45,000 nucleotides of DNA from Anaeromyces robustus (Eukaryota > Neocallimastigomycota > Neocallimastigomycetes > Neocallimastigales > Neocallimastigaceae): NCBI GenBank assembly GCA_002104895.1, contig MCFG01000262.1:1-45000 (forward strand), given 5' to 3'. The translations under genes and the position numbers were made by a program. Positions 1 to 13,012 of this stretch are shown one piece after another (within the stretch, counting starts at the first letter, position 1; the number at the start of each line of letters is the position of its first letter). Below the pieces are notes generated by a model, which saw nothing but the letters and a program-made list of their open reading frames with translations, was not told where the DNA came from and made no database searches.

Positions 1-1
1 A

Positions 2-2053
2 TTATGGGATAGTTCTGGAGAAGAACAATATACCTTTAAATCATCAATAATTGTTATATTAACAAAATTTGTTATTGTATAGATCAAATAATTACATATA
101 TATATATAATAAATATATAATAAATATATAAATATTTTTTTTTTTTGTATAACTTTTCTTTTATTTATTATAATATATATGATATTAAAATTTTAAATAA
201 TATATTATATATATATAACATGATAAATATAAAAGGCTTTAAGACAAGATTCAATGAAAATATATGAAATTACTATTCCAATTATTAAAAAATGTATTGA
301 TCCAAGTGCTGTAAGTTATTTATTTATTTTTAGTTGTATAATTAATTACATTTATAAATTATATATTATGTATAATATATAATTTGATAATTTATATTAA
401 TATTTATAATTTATTTATAAATTAATAATATATATATATATATTTTATTTAAAATATATGAATTTTATTAGAAATCACAATATTTTTATTTTGTTGAAGA
501 TATATTAGAATTATGGCAAGCCATTGTTCAAAATGCTCCTGAATGTACTCCAGAATTATTAAGTTTATTCCCACCTTTATTAGGTCTTTTTGATTATAGT
601 TCAACATTATTAACTGTTATAAAAATTGTAGAATCTTATGTTATTTTAGCTCCAACTCTTATTTTCCAAGTATGTTATATATAAATTTTTTTTTTTCCTT
701 TTTTTTTTATATTCTCATTTTATTTTATAATTTTATAATAATTATTTTTCATATTACTTATAATTTTTTTATTATTATATATTCTCATAAAGCAATATGC
801 AAGTGAATTATTTAATAAATTATCTGAAGTTATTGATCATCCTAAACCTGAAATTGTTAAATATACAGTAAGAATTATTGATTTCTGTATTCAAATTGGT
901 CATCGTGATCATTGTTTACCATCAATTGTAGAAGTCATTACAACTACAACAGTTATAGATAAAATGCTTGATACTATAATGAAAGAAGACGTAAGATTTC
1001 AATAAGAACAAAAAAAAAAAAAAAAAAAACAAAAAAAAAAATTATAATATATATATTATTTATAAAATTATATTAATATTAATTAATTAATTAATTCTAA
1101 TCTTTTTTTATATTATATAAAAATATATAAAAATATATATAATAATTATTTTATAATTTATAAATAATATATAGGAGTATTGTCGTGCAGTTGTTGATTA
1201 TTTATCTTTATTTTCAAGAATTATGTTCTATGATGTTAATTTATTTATTCAATTGATGAAACATTATGGTCAAAAGTATGACCAAGATAGTATTTTAAAA
1301 CCTATGCTTCAAATTTATGTTGATAGAGTATGTATTTATATATTTTATTAATATCATAAGTTAAAAATAAAAAAGAAATATAATAAAAAAGATATACAAT
1401 TATAATTATAATTAAAAGTATTATTAAATTAAATTATGATTTATTAATTAAATCTATATAAATTATTATTTCAAAAAAAAAAAAATATTTTTTTTTTATT
1501 TTAGATTGATACTGTTGGACATCCAAAGGTTAGAAAACTTGTTGGTTTAGCATTATCAAATATAATTCCTTCATTAAATCAAGATACTTTGGATCAACTT
1601 CAAGGTATTTTTGTAGTTATGTCTGATATTTTAACTGAAGTTCTTGAATCTGGAAAAAAAGAGTAAATATTTCATATAATATATAATATATATATATGTA
1701 TAATAATGAAGTTTTTTATTTTATTAAAATATATTAATATATTTTATATGTTTGTAAATATATATAAATATATAAATATATTAATATTGTATTATATAAT
1801 TATTTTTAATAGTTTATTAGTATATTGGCATGATGATAATATTGAACCAGAAGATGAAGATAGTCTTGATATAATTAGAAGACGTGAATTATTAAAACTT
1901 GATCCAGTTAATACTGTAAATATATTTGACTTTTTCAAATCGAAACTTTCAGAATTAGAAGCGATTGCTGGTGGACCACAACCATTTAATGATTTAATTT
2001 TATCTCATATGGATCCATTAATTGTTTATCAAATTCAAAAATTAATTTCTTAA
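2..2053 (+). CDS. IPO11: Importin-11 / Kap120-type karyopherin, C-terminal part (5' end outside window)
   Basis: This is the last 365 residues of an importin-beta-family nuclear import receptor, which carries cargo through nuclear pores under Ran control. Exons: 2-76, 236-310, 472-669, 793-990, 1175-1327, 1505-1662, 1813-2053. All introns are GT-AG and all junctions keep frame. The sequence is helical HEAT-repeat type throughout. The end is diagnostic: an acidic stretch EPEDEDSLD, then RRELLKLDPVNTVNIFDFF and a final IVYQIQKLIS. This lines up with the importin-11 tail (KDPVHTVSLQQFIYEKL...TQLQEFL) as I recall it. The window cuts the gene, so the Ran-binding N-terminus is not visible. The exon at 236 starts directly after AG at 234-235 in phase 0. 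An ATG at 1706 lies inside the last intron and is not a start. Another member of the importin-beta family is the only realistic alternative. Confidence 0.87.
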
Positions 2054-4017
2054 AAAAAAAGAAAAAAAAGAGACCTTTTTTTATTATTATTATTATTATT
2101 AAATAAAATATAGAAAACAATAATTATATTTAAATATATAAATGTTTTTTTTTTTTTTTTTTTTTTTTATATTCAAAAATTTAAATAATATATATATATA
2201 TATAGAAATAAGTTATATTCTTAATTATATAAAAATTATATATATAATTTTCAGTATTTTTTTTTAGTAATTTTATATTTATATTTATTTATTAATATAA
2301 GTTTATATAATTATTAATATTTTATGTTTAATAAATATTAAATAAAGAATCTAATGAAAAAAATAAATATATTAATTTAATTATAATAACCCAAAATTAT
2401 TATACTCTTTTATTTCATTTTCAATGTTTCCATATTTATATCTTGTTTTTTTATTTTTTTTTTTCATTTTTAATTTATATTATTTTTAATTTTTATTATA
2501 TTTTAGACTTAACTACAAAATTCTTTTTTTTTTTTTTTTTTTTTTTGTGGATTACTTATTTTTTTTTTTTATTATAGCTGTCAAATTAATGATTTTTAAT
2601 ATTATAGCCAATAAAAAGTAAGCAAGATTAAATAAAATGTTTGTACTACTTAAAAAAATTTTTATGTATTTTATATTAAAGAAGAAGAAAAAGTATTATT
2701 AATTTGTTATTATATAAACTTTTCTGAAATAAACTATAAATTTTTATTTTTATTGTAATTTATATTGGTGTATAACTAATATATATATATATATATATAT
2801 AAAAGGTTTAGTATATACTTATCATATCTTTTTAAATAAATATAAAAAAAATATATAAGAGTAATATATTATACATATTAATATAGCCAATTAATATCCA
2901 TTATTACTTTTTTTTACTTAATTTAATTAATTATCTCATGTGATTTTTATCAACACGTGATAAGTAAATATTGTTTAAATTATACATGATTACTACTAAT
3001 TAACAAAAAAAAATTAAAGGAAAGCTTTTTTTTCATTATTATTATTATTATTATTATTATAACTAATATACAATTATTTTTATATAATACCTAGTTATAA
3101 TCTAGTTTTTGGTTAAATTCGAACTTGGTTTTTTTACTTCAAGAGAAAAAGATTGATAAAAAAAAAATAAACAAAATTATTAAAACTTAAAAGGAAAAAA
3201 CTTTCTTTACCTTAAAAACATTCATATTATATATTAACAATGTAATCCAATATATTAAAACCATCATTCTATAATAAAAATATATCATAATTACATTTTT
3301 ATATATTAATATATATTGATTTACATTGATAATATATAATAATATTAAATAAGGATTTTTTAATATTTATTATATTAAAAGTTTATTAAAAATTTTTTGT
3401 TTTCTTTTTTTTATATAAATAATAAATAATAATAAAGTTTAAAATATTATTTATTATTTTCTCTTAATAATAATAAAAAAAGTATAAACTTTTATTTTTT
3501 TTTTTTTATTTAAATATGTTTATTTTATTTTATTTTATTTTATAATATTTTGTTAGATATTCATTTTCATTTTCATTATTATTATTATTATTTTGAAATG
3601 TTATTATCGTATTATTGTAAAAGAATATTATTTCTAATATAAATATTTAAAAAATATTTTTTTTTTGTTAATTTAACTATATTATTGAAAAAAAAGAAAC
3701 ATATTGAATTATATAATAAAAAAAAAAAAAGAAATTTGAAATTTCTATTAAAAGAAAAGAAAAAAAAAAAATTATATTAAAAAAATATATATATAATATA
3801 TACTATATATAATATAATAATATATAAATAATTTTAATGAATATTCAATAATTAATATAAAAATATTCATATAAAAATATCACATTTACTATAAACAATG
3901 GTTAATCAATAAATATATTAATAATTAAATGCATCTCAGAAATGAAATATTAAAAAATATTGTAAATATTAATATATAAATAAATAATACAAAAAAAATA
4001 TTAAAAAATTTAATTGT

Positions 4018-4049
<32 letters not shown>

Positions 4050-4794
4050 TAATAATAAAAATAAAAAGAAAATAATAAAAAAGAAAAGCAACCAAAATTT
4101 AAAATTATAAATTAAAATTAAATAATTATAATAATCTATAATAAATATATAATAAATAATAATAAAAATGTTATAATTCCCTTTTTCAATAAAAAAAAAA
4201 ATAGTATAATACTAAAATTCAATAAACCCCTTAAAATTAAGTAATATTTTTACAATTATTTTCTAACAAAAAAAAAAAAAGGTTTAAATCAAAACAAACA
4301 AATAAAGAAATAAATAAGTAATAAAGTAAATCCCCTAAAAAGAAAAATACAATAATAATTGAAATTAATTTGAATTTTGAAAGTAAAATAAAAATTATAC
4401 ATTATTTAATATTTTATATAATAGAGCGTAAAACATTTATAAAAAATAATTTTTTTTTAATTTGAACATTAATTCAATCCTATAATTAATTTATATTATA
4501 AAATTCTTTTTTTTATTTATATTTTTTTGATTTATTATTTATTGTTAAATAATATTTACAGAAACAGTAATAATAATAATAATAAATTGGTTAATATATT
4601 ATATACAAAGAATTTATATTAATTCATAGGAAACAAGTAATTGTAACTATTATTAAAGAAAGACAAAATAAAATATAAACAACAACAATAACAACAAAAA
4701 AAAAAAAAAAAAAAAAAAAAAAGAAAAAAGGAAGAAAATATAAAGAAAGATTATTTAAATATTCAAATACATTTTAAATAAAATATTATAAACA
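2054..4794. other. Intergenic, AT-rich, no gene seen
   Basis: This 2.7 kb between importin-11 and the membrane-protein gene is nearly pure A/T. It has T runs (2145-2168, 2523-2546), TTA triplet runs (near 3037-3060) and A runs (4019-4042, 4696-4722). No reading frame with coding character was found on either strand. The only less simple part is an E-box-like imperfect inverted repeat at 2931-2963. The last ~100 bases, rich in AAC and A, are probably the 5' UTR of the next gene. Confidence 0.7.
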
Positions 4795-6105
4795 ATGTTG
4801 GATGACAAAAGTAGTGAAAATCTCGTCGTAAGAGACGATGAATCGGAATTCGAAGATTTTGATGGTGATGATACTATGGAAAATTTATTAGATCTTTTTC
4901 TCTTTAATAGAAAAGATGCAGCATTTTTAGATTGGGTTTCATTAATATCATTTTTAATGTTTTTAAGTATTAATGTTGGTTGTGCTTCATTCAATTTATA
5001 CAAAGCTCTTACAGAACCAACAGATGACAGTGATGATAATGATATGCTTAATGATTTTTTATATAGTAAAGGTAAAGCAATTACTTTATTTAATTCTACT
5101 GGTAGTTTTTTCAATAGTACTTCTACAGATGTAAAATTTAAGATTGATAGAGCAACAAAAATTTTATATTTCACAGAATTTTCAGTAATTTGTTTATTTG
5201 CTTTAATTGCTATATATAATTATATAAAATTGGCATTTAATCCTTTATCAAAATCAGCTTTATCTAATGCAGCAAACTTTACTCGTTTAGTTAGAGAATT
5301 TTCATGCTTTACTCTAGTTCCTCTTTTCAATATTAGAACCATTACAGGTATTTATAATGACATAGCAAAAACATTTAATGAAGAACAAAAAAAGTATGCT
5401 GATCGTTCAGAACTTTGGGATGGTATATGGGGTGTTAGTACAAAAGATGTTCAAAAGACAAATACAGCGATGGAACTAGCCATTGATAGTGACAATCCTG
5501 AAGATATAAATGAAGAACCAGAACAAGATGAAAATAATTTAGATGGTGGTGAAAGTAAATTCAAAAAGTTTAAACATTCAAAGTTTTTCTTACGTATTGT
5601 ATCAATCTTAATCTACATTGGTTTTATTTTATCATTAATGTCTGTAGTAATTTTAGCATTTTTCGCATTTGTTGCACTTTATATTAAAACTCGTCACGTT
5701 GGTAATTTCATTAGAAGTCAAGGAAATTTTATATATAAATGGTTTAATTTTATTACATTTATTATGAATATTGCTTCTTTATCACAATCAAGTCCAGCTA
5801 TTAAGCTTATTATTTATCAACTTAAAGTTTTAACAAAGAAGGCACATGTTAATGAATATCGTCGTAGAAGACAAAATAGAATAAAAGAAAATGCTAAAAA
5901 ATTTGATGCAGATAAAGATGAACCAGGAATTCAACCACCAAAGATTATTATTCATAAGAAAAAAATATCAAGAACATTAGATGATTCTGACGTTGATGTC
6001 ATAAAAGCTCAAGGTACTGAAGAAATAGATGCAGATAAATTGTCACCACCATCATTAAAACGTCAAAACTCAAAATTATCATCAAAATCAACAAATTCTG
6101 TATAA
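4795..6105 (+). CDS. Multi-pass membrane protein of unknown family, 436 aa, single exon
   Basis: I do not recognise this protein. The frame is open for 436 codons with no intron, and the start at AACAATG is the first in-frame ATG after an A-rich leader. The N-terminus (residues 1-40) is strongly acidic. Hydrophobic segments lie at about 47-68, 123-146 and 264-297 (long enough for one bent or two helices), with a weaker one at 316-330. The loop between the first two helices holds two N-glycosylation sequons (N100-S-T, N107-S-T), which suggests that this loop faces the lumen or the outside. A charged acidic linker (229-252) and a basic tail from about 350 (EYRRRRQNRIK, then Ser/Lys-rich) would then be cytosolic. 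A PEX11-like identity was considered but no motif supports it. The codon pattern (A/T third positions) matches neighbouring real genes. A 139-codon antisense frame over the 5' half is a shadow. Confidence 0.82.
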   Translation: MLDDKSSENLVVRDDESEFEDFDGDDTMENLLDLFLFNRKDAAFLDWVSLISFLMFLSINVGCASFNLYKALTEPTDDSDDNDMLNDFLYSKGKAITLFNSTGSFFNSTSTDVKFKIDRATKILYFTEFSVICLFALIAIYNYIKLAFNPLSKSALSNAANFTRLVREFSCFTLVPLFNIRTITGIYNDIAKTFNEEQKKYADRSELWDGIWGVSTKDVQKTNTAMELAIDSDNPEDINEEPEQDENNLDGGESKFKKFKHSKFFLRIVSILIYIGFILSLMSVVILAFFAFVALYIKTRHVGNFIRSQGNFIYKWFNFITFIMNIASLSQSSPAIKLIIYQLKVLTKKAHVNEYRRRRQNRIKENAKKFDADKDEPGIQPPKIIIHKKKISRTLDDSDVDVIKAQGTEEIDADKLSPPSLKRQNSKLSSKSTNSV

Positions 6106-7260
6106 TCAATAATCAATAATCAATAATCAATAAGCAATAATTTATTAATTTATAATATATAATTTATAATGTAAATAGGCTGCCTTTTCTTTTTACATAT
6201 ATTTTCAAAAAAAAAAAAAAAAAAAAAAAGTTTTTTTTTTTTTTTTTTATTAATCACATTTTAATTTTAATTTTAATTTTTTTTTTTTTTTTTTAAGATT
6301 AATAATTTCTTCATATATAATATTTTAATTTATTAAACAATTAACAATTAATTATATCATTTTAAAATTCTTTATAATAAGTTAAAATATATATTAAAGA
6401 AATTATTTTTAAATTAAAATAATAATATACACTTATATATATATATATATATATAAATGAAATCAAAGGAAAATAAAGAAAAAAAATATAAATAAAAAAT
6501 AAATAAATAAAAAATAATAATAATCATATATAAAATGAAAAAAAAAAAGAAACAAGAAGCAAACAAAAATAAAAACAAAATTAAAAAAGAATAAAAATAA
6601 ATTTATAAATAAATAGAAAAGAAAAAAAAATAATTTAATAATAAATAAAAAAAAAACTTATATATATATATATATATATATAGTAAATTATAATATAATA
6701 ATAAAAATAATAATAATAATTAAGAATTTTTATTAATATATTATAATTATTATTTAAAAATTTATTAAAATACAAGAAATAATAATAATAATAATAATAA
6801 TTATAAGAGTTATAATATTATTAAATAGTTCATCTTCTATTATAATATTTATATTTATATTTATTAATATATTATAATTATATTTTATTATTATAAATTC
6901 AATAGTTATATTTAATTATCAGGAAAAAAAAAAAAAATAAAAGACTAAAAAAATAAAAAAATAAAAAAAATAAAAAAAATAAAAAAAATAAAAAAAATAA
7001 AAAAAATAAAAAAAAAAAAATATTAAACATGAAATTAATTATATTTTTTAAATTTTTATTTTCGTACATTTTTTTTTATTGAATATTCTTTTTTTGTTAC
7101 TGTTATTTTTTTTTTTTTTTTTTTTTTTTTTTTATCATTATAATATATTTAAAGAATAATAATAATAATACTGAAATAAATAATTAAATAATTTTTTTTT
7201 ATTATTTAATATATAAATATATATATATATATATACTTTTGTTATTTGTTTTATTATATT
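6106..7260. other. Convergent intergenic region, low complexity
   Basis: This is the shared 3' space between the membrane-protein gene (+) and the zinc-finger gene (-). It contains back-to-back A and T runs (6209-6250), AT dinucleotide runs, AAT triplets and an A-run ladder broken by single T's at about 6945-7020. It presumably holds both 3' UTRs and poly(A) sites. AATAAA occurs too often here to choose a signal. No gene seen. Confidence 0.65.
6945..7020. repeat. (A7-8 T)n tandem repeat
   Basis: About seven tandem copies of a T followed by seven or eight A's run into a pure A tract. It sits in the convergent 3' intergenic space and looks like a slippage product with no coding role. Confidence 0.8.
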
Positions 7261-7467
7261 TCATTTTACTTCTGCTTTTCCTTTCTTTTTATTCTTTATT
7301 GCTGGTGGTTTATAAGACATTCTCTTTTTTAAATAATCTTCAGCTTCAACTTTAGCTGATGATTTTGTATTTAATTGATGTAATAATGAACGAGCTTTAA
7401 TTTCTTTACATTTTGGCCTAAAATATAAATGTAATATTATAAATTTAATAATTATTATATGGTATAT

Positions 7468-7502
<35 letters not shown>

Positions 7503-8467
7503 ATATTTTAAAAATTTTTATTAATTTTTTTAATTACATATGTCTTTCTGCAACTTGAGCATCGAATCTTCTATTACAAGTTGGACATGTAACATAGTCT
7601 TCATATAAATCAATTTCTTGAGATGTAGTCATTTTTTCTTGTTCATTATTATTATATTCTGAAGACTTTAATGATGTATCTTTTTTATCTTTTTTATTTT
7701 TATTTGAAGAAGAAGAAGAAGATGATGATGATGATGAAGCATTATTATTAGATGAAGAATGTGTTTTTTTCTTATTTGGTTCTTTTGCGGCTCTAATCAT
7801 ATTTATAAATCTTTCATGTTTAACACGCCATGATGTTTGTTTTTTCGGTATTATTGGTTGTTCCTATAGATAAAAATTTTTTTACATATATACAATATTT
7901 AATAAAATGCATATAATAATAATAATAATTAATTTCAATTATATATTTTTATATTTAATAATTATAACAATAAATATCATATTATTAATTATTAAATCAA
8001 ACCTTAGGACCAGATAATAATTCTTCAGTCTTTTTTTCTTTCATAAATTTTTCTAGATCAGTACCTTTAGCTCTTGCTTGAGAGGTATTAAATACCTTTC
8101 TCTTTTTTTGTCCTTTTTGACAGGCATTAATATGACGATTCTATAAAAAAAAATTTTTTTTAAATATAATAAATATTAATATTAATATTTATATATTATA
8201 TTTTTATTGGTTTATATAATATTATATTATTTATTATTTATTTATATTATTATTTTATATATAAATATGTTACCAAACTATCTACAGCAAATTTTCTATT
8301 ACATATTGGACATGGTTCTAATTTTATTTCAAGTACTTCTTCTTGTTCATTAACACCAATAACATCTGGTACACTAGTAACAACAGTAGATTTTTCAGAA
8401 TTTCTATTACTATTACCAGATGATATTCTTGAATTTGCATTATATCCATTCATATAATTATAATTCA

Positions 8468-8503
<36 letters not shown>

Positions 8504-10535
8504 CGTTAATATTATTGTAATTATTATAATTCATATTACTCATATTTTGATTATTATAATAATCGTTTTGTATTGAATTATTATTTATAATATTCATTGG
8601 ATTATTGGAATTATTAACTAACATAGAATTTCTCTTACTAGTCATTGGATTATTATTATTATTATAATTGTTACTATTACTGATATTATTATTATTTGAA
8701 TATTCATGATTCATATTATAATTATTATTTAAATTATAGGTATATTCTGGATTACTAATTAAACTACTAAAACTATTTTGATGACTTGGCATATGATTAT
8801 TTTGTACTGAATTCATATTCATATTCATATTCATATTCATATTCATATTTGAATACATATCAATATTATGTAAAGATATATTTAAATTATCATTATAATA
8901 GGCTTGATTAATATTATTGTCATTAATATTATTGTTATTATAATTTCTATTTGAATTATTATTGTTTTGAAGATTCATTTTTGACATATCATTAACAATA
9001 CTATTAGTACTACTTTGTCTAGAAACATCATTAATACTATTATGTCTTATTACATTATTATTATCACTATTATTATTATTAATACTATTATGTCTTATTA
9101 TATTATTGTTATCACTATTATTATTAATATTATTATTATTGCCTTCTATATTATTATTATAGGTACTTTGATTGGATTCATTTGCTTCTAATTTATTTTG
9201 ATAAGGATTATTATTTTCATTGTTAATATTATTATTATAATATGATAAATTATTATCATTCTGAGGATGATTTGGAATTGGTTTCAGTGGTTTCCATGAA
9301 TTATCAGCATTTGGATTATTATTATTGTTATTGTTTTCCATATGACTTAATGTTGGTAAAGAACGCATTGGTTTAAGAAATTTTGAATTTGGATCAAAAT
9401 TTGAATTTATATCTTTTAAATTATTTGGAACATTAGCAAAACTTTGACATCGTTCTATTGGTATTGCTGGTGAGGAAGAATAATACTGATATGGAACATC
9501 ATGTCCTAATATCATACTATGTCTATTATTATTATTATTATTATTATTGTTGTTGTTGTTGTTGTTATTATACATTGGATGAATAATTCCATTATTATAA
9601 GATAAAATTTCATTATTATTTTCACTAGGAGCAATAGATGAAGCAGATGATATAGGTGGTAATAAATTTAATTGATTAAGTTTTCCATTATTCATATTTA
9701 ATGACATAATATTACCCATAGAAGATACAGAATCCATATTTAATTTTTCTAAATGTTTTCCATTTGTTGATGAATGTAATCCTTTACATGTTCTTATATG
9801 TGAAGATAGTTTATTATATGGAACTTGTTGTAAACCTTAAAAAAAAAAATAAAGAAAAGAAAAATAAAAAAAAAAAAAATATTAGATACATAAAAGATAT
9901 AAAATCCTTATTGTTAATCATATTGTTTATAAATATTTTTTAATATAAAAAAACTTTATTTTTTCTACTTTTATTTCATTAATTTGTGAATTTATAAAAA
10001 TAGAATATATAAAATTATTCTTACAATTTGAACATGGATAAGTTGGATTATTGTATAATATTTGATTTTTTATATTATTAACATTAAAAAAGTTAGAAGA
10101 TAATTGGTTTGGACGAGCAAAATTTTTTTTCATACATCTTTTATATATATATATTAAATTGTTTGAAAAAGAAAAAAGTTAATAATATTAATATTTGTAT
10201 AAATTTATATATAAAATGAAAAAATTAAAGAAAGATAGGATAATTTAATAAATATATATAATTATTATATATAATTTTTTAAATATCATAACAATAATTG
10301 AATATTATAATATTAATTCTATTTTTATTCTTTACATTTTTTGATGGGATGGTATAGAGGCTTTAGGAAAGCCTTTTCCACAAATATGACATAAATGGAA
10401 ATAATTTTTACTTTTATCATTAGAAGCATTTGCTGAATTTACATTATTATGATGGATTTTATTAGCATCTGTATTTAATAATGATCCATTCATAATACCT
10501 TCATTATTAAAATCTGAATATCCAGTATTAAGCAT
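7261..10535 (-). CDS. Four-finger C2HC zinc-finger protein (ZC2HC1-like) with long Asn-rich linker, 831 aa
   Basis: Exons in transcript order: 10535-10336, 10137-10025, 9835-8274, 8140-8003, 7863-7538, 7417-7261. All introns are GT-AG and frame is kept. After splicing there are four fingers of identical spacing C-X2-C-X11-H-X3-C: C49/C52/H64/C68, C102/C105/H117/C121, C613/C616/H628/C632 and C764/C767/H779/C783. This is the zf-C2HC_2 pattern of the ZC2HC1 (FAM164) family, whose members usually have two to four fingers. Typical motifs are CPICNRKF and CPTCNRRF. Residues 122-612 are mostly poly-Asn, Ser and Met (one stretch alternates N and M). Fingers three and four are joined by a Lys-rich and Ser-rich segment. 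The family's biochemical role is poorly known; zinc binding is inferred from the ligands. The start is the first ATG of the finger-bearing frame; a further upstream exon cannot be excluded. Confidence 0.85.
8812..8851 (-). repeat. In-frame hexanucleotide repeat coding (Asn-Met)n
   Basis: On the coding strand a tandem AATATG-type hexamer (TTCATA on the + strand), about six to seven copies, encodes alternating Asn and Met in the disordered linker of the zinc-finger protein. It is an in-frame expansion inside an exon. Confidence 0.85.
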
Positions 10536-11530
10536 TTTTATTTTTATATCATAATAAAGAAAAAAGAAATGAAAAAAAAAAAAAAAAGATATAGAAAACT
10601 AGTAATAATTCCTTTTTAAAGTACACTTCAATATTATTCTAATAAATATTATAAATAATAAAAAGAACTTATTATATATTAATAAATCAAAAATTAAAAC
10701 AATAAAAAATAAAAAAAAAAGAAACAAAAAGATATTATTTTAATAAAATAAAAAAAAAACAGAACTTTTTTTTTTGTTTTTTATAATAATAATAAATAAT
10801 TAATTTAGATTTTATTTCATTATAAATTTAAATTAATAAACTTTCATCATTTATAAAAATTATATATATAGTGATATTAATAATAATAATTAAATATGAA
10901 TAAATAAAATAATTTGTATTAATTATATTTATAAATAATAAAAGATTAAAAGGTTAATAAATCGTTTAACATAAAAAATAAATAGTAATAAAAGAAAAAG
11001 ATAAGATTATAGTATAAAGTATAATTAAAAAATTAATAATTATTATTTTTTTCTAATTATACTTGTAAATATTATAATAAATAAAAAAAATAATATTTAA
11101 AATTATAAATAATATATTTTTTTTAAATTTTTAAACTACTAACAAAATAATAATTTTTTTTTGTTTTGTTTTGTTTTGTTTTGCATTTAAATAATTTTTT
11201 TAAATTTTAATTATTGATAAGTATAAACTTTCTGTTTTTAATTAATTTATAAAATTTTAAATTATATTAAATATTGGTTTTAGAAATACATAATAAATTT
11301 TTTGGTCTTTATTATATATATAAATAATATTTTTTTTTTTTTTTTTCAATTTTTATTCAAATTTTAAATGGTTATTTTTTTTATATAACATGACAGAAGT
11401 ATTGATTATTTATTAAAATTTTAAATTATTATTTTATATAATAACATTATTAATTATAAAAAAAATTATTCAATTGAAAAACTTATTAGAATATGATAAA
11501 ATAAAAATTACAGAAAATAAAATATAATAA

Positions 11531-11613
<83 letters not shown>

Positions 11614-11748
11614 GTAAGTAAATAAATAAATAAATAAATAAATAAAAATTTATATATAAAAAATTCTTTAATATTTAAATTATAAAGCTGACAAAAATAT
11701 CAGTAATTTTTATTTATTTTTAATGATTTTTTTTAATTTATGAGTCTA

Positions 11749-11795
<47 letters not shown>

Positions 11796-11862
11796 TTATT
11801 TATTATATTTTTATATTTTTCTTTAATTTATTTTTATTTTCTTTTAATTTTTTTATGTTTAT
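10536..11862. other. Intergenic region with long AAAT microsatellite, no gene seen
   Basis: This region lies between the start of the zinc-finger gene and the end of IFT38, both on the minus strand. It would hold the zinc-finger promoter and the IFT38 3' UTR. Contents: A/T homopolymers, a short TTTTG pentamer run at about 11157-11183, the AAAT array at 11528-11646 and a TTA triplet run at about 11752-11783. No coding frame. Confidence 0.65.
11528..11646. repeat. (TAAA)n microsatellite
   Basis: About 30 tandem TAAA tetramers, interrupted once by TAAG units near 11611-11619. An almost identical array lies at 18107-18237. Confidence 0.95.
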
Positions 11863-12964
11863 TTAAAAATCATTATCACTTAAATTATCATCGTCATCAT
11901 CATCATCTATATTGTCATCATCATCATCATCATTATCGTCATCATTAGAAGTCTCTGAATTATCTTCGTCATCTAGATCATCATTATTATTTAATTCGTC
12001 ATTATTATCATCCATTTTATCATTATCTGACCCAGAATCAGAATCATTATTATCTAATTGAAGTCCTAGGCTTTTTCTTCTTTTTATTTCAAGATCACTC
12101 TCGGAATTTGATAAGTCTGACTCTAAACTATCATCAACATTCTTTTTTTATTTTTTTTTTATTTATAATATTACAATATTATATAAAAATATATTATGTT
12201 CATAAATAAATAAAATATTTTATATTAATTTCTATTATAAATATAATATATATAAATTACATATAAATTATTTACATCTGATGAAAGGTCATTATCACTA
12301 TCACCATCAGAATGAAATATACTTTGAGATTTTAATTGGTTTTCTAATATATTATTTTATTTTATATGATTATAAAATATATGTCATTATTATTATTGTT
12401 TTATTAAATAATTAGAAAAAAAAGTTTATTATAGAAAAAATCATCACGAATTATAAATAAAAAATATAGAAAACAATAATTATTATATACCTTTAAGTTC
12501 TTTCTCACCTCTTAACATTTTCCATTCTTCTTCTCTTAATTTATTTTGCATTTTCTTTAAGTTTAACTCATTTTCCTTATTGAATGAATTTAAATATTGA
12601 TACAATATGATATAATATGTTAATGTATCTATCCATTTTGATATTTATATAATAATAATTATTATAAACATATTAATAATATATTTTACATCTGATTTAT
12701 CTTGTTCTTGTCTATTATATTCTTCTAATTGCTGTTCTAAATAAGTTAAATTTCTATATTTATCCATATATTCTTGGTATAAAACTTTTAGATCTTCTTC
12801 TAATTTTTCATAATCTTCCATAAATGTTGGCCTTTTTTATATAGGTATATATAATTCATTTTTTATAATGGAAACAAACAAAAATAAATAAAAAAAAAAT
12901 TTAATTAGTTTTTTATAATTATTTATTTGAAATTATTGATGAACATAAGATATTATGGTATAAT

Positions 12965-13012
<48 letters not shown>

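Noticed and set aside
1706-1812. ATG at 1706 as start of a separate small gene
   Set aside because: This stretch is the last importin-11 intron. The GA|T junction at 1662/1813 joins it to the conserved importin tail.
3110-3135. TTCGAA-type sequence resembling a tRNA T-arm
   Set aside because: No acceptor stem, anticodon arm or B-box context could be built around it. The similar GGTTCGAGAA near 24220 is a PRP8 exon start.
4755-5174. 139-codon frame on the minus strand
   Set aside because: It lies antisense to the membrane-protein gene, which has the better composition and topology. It is a shadow of that gene's codon bias.
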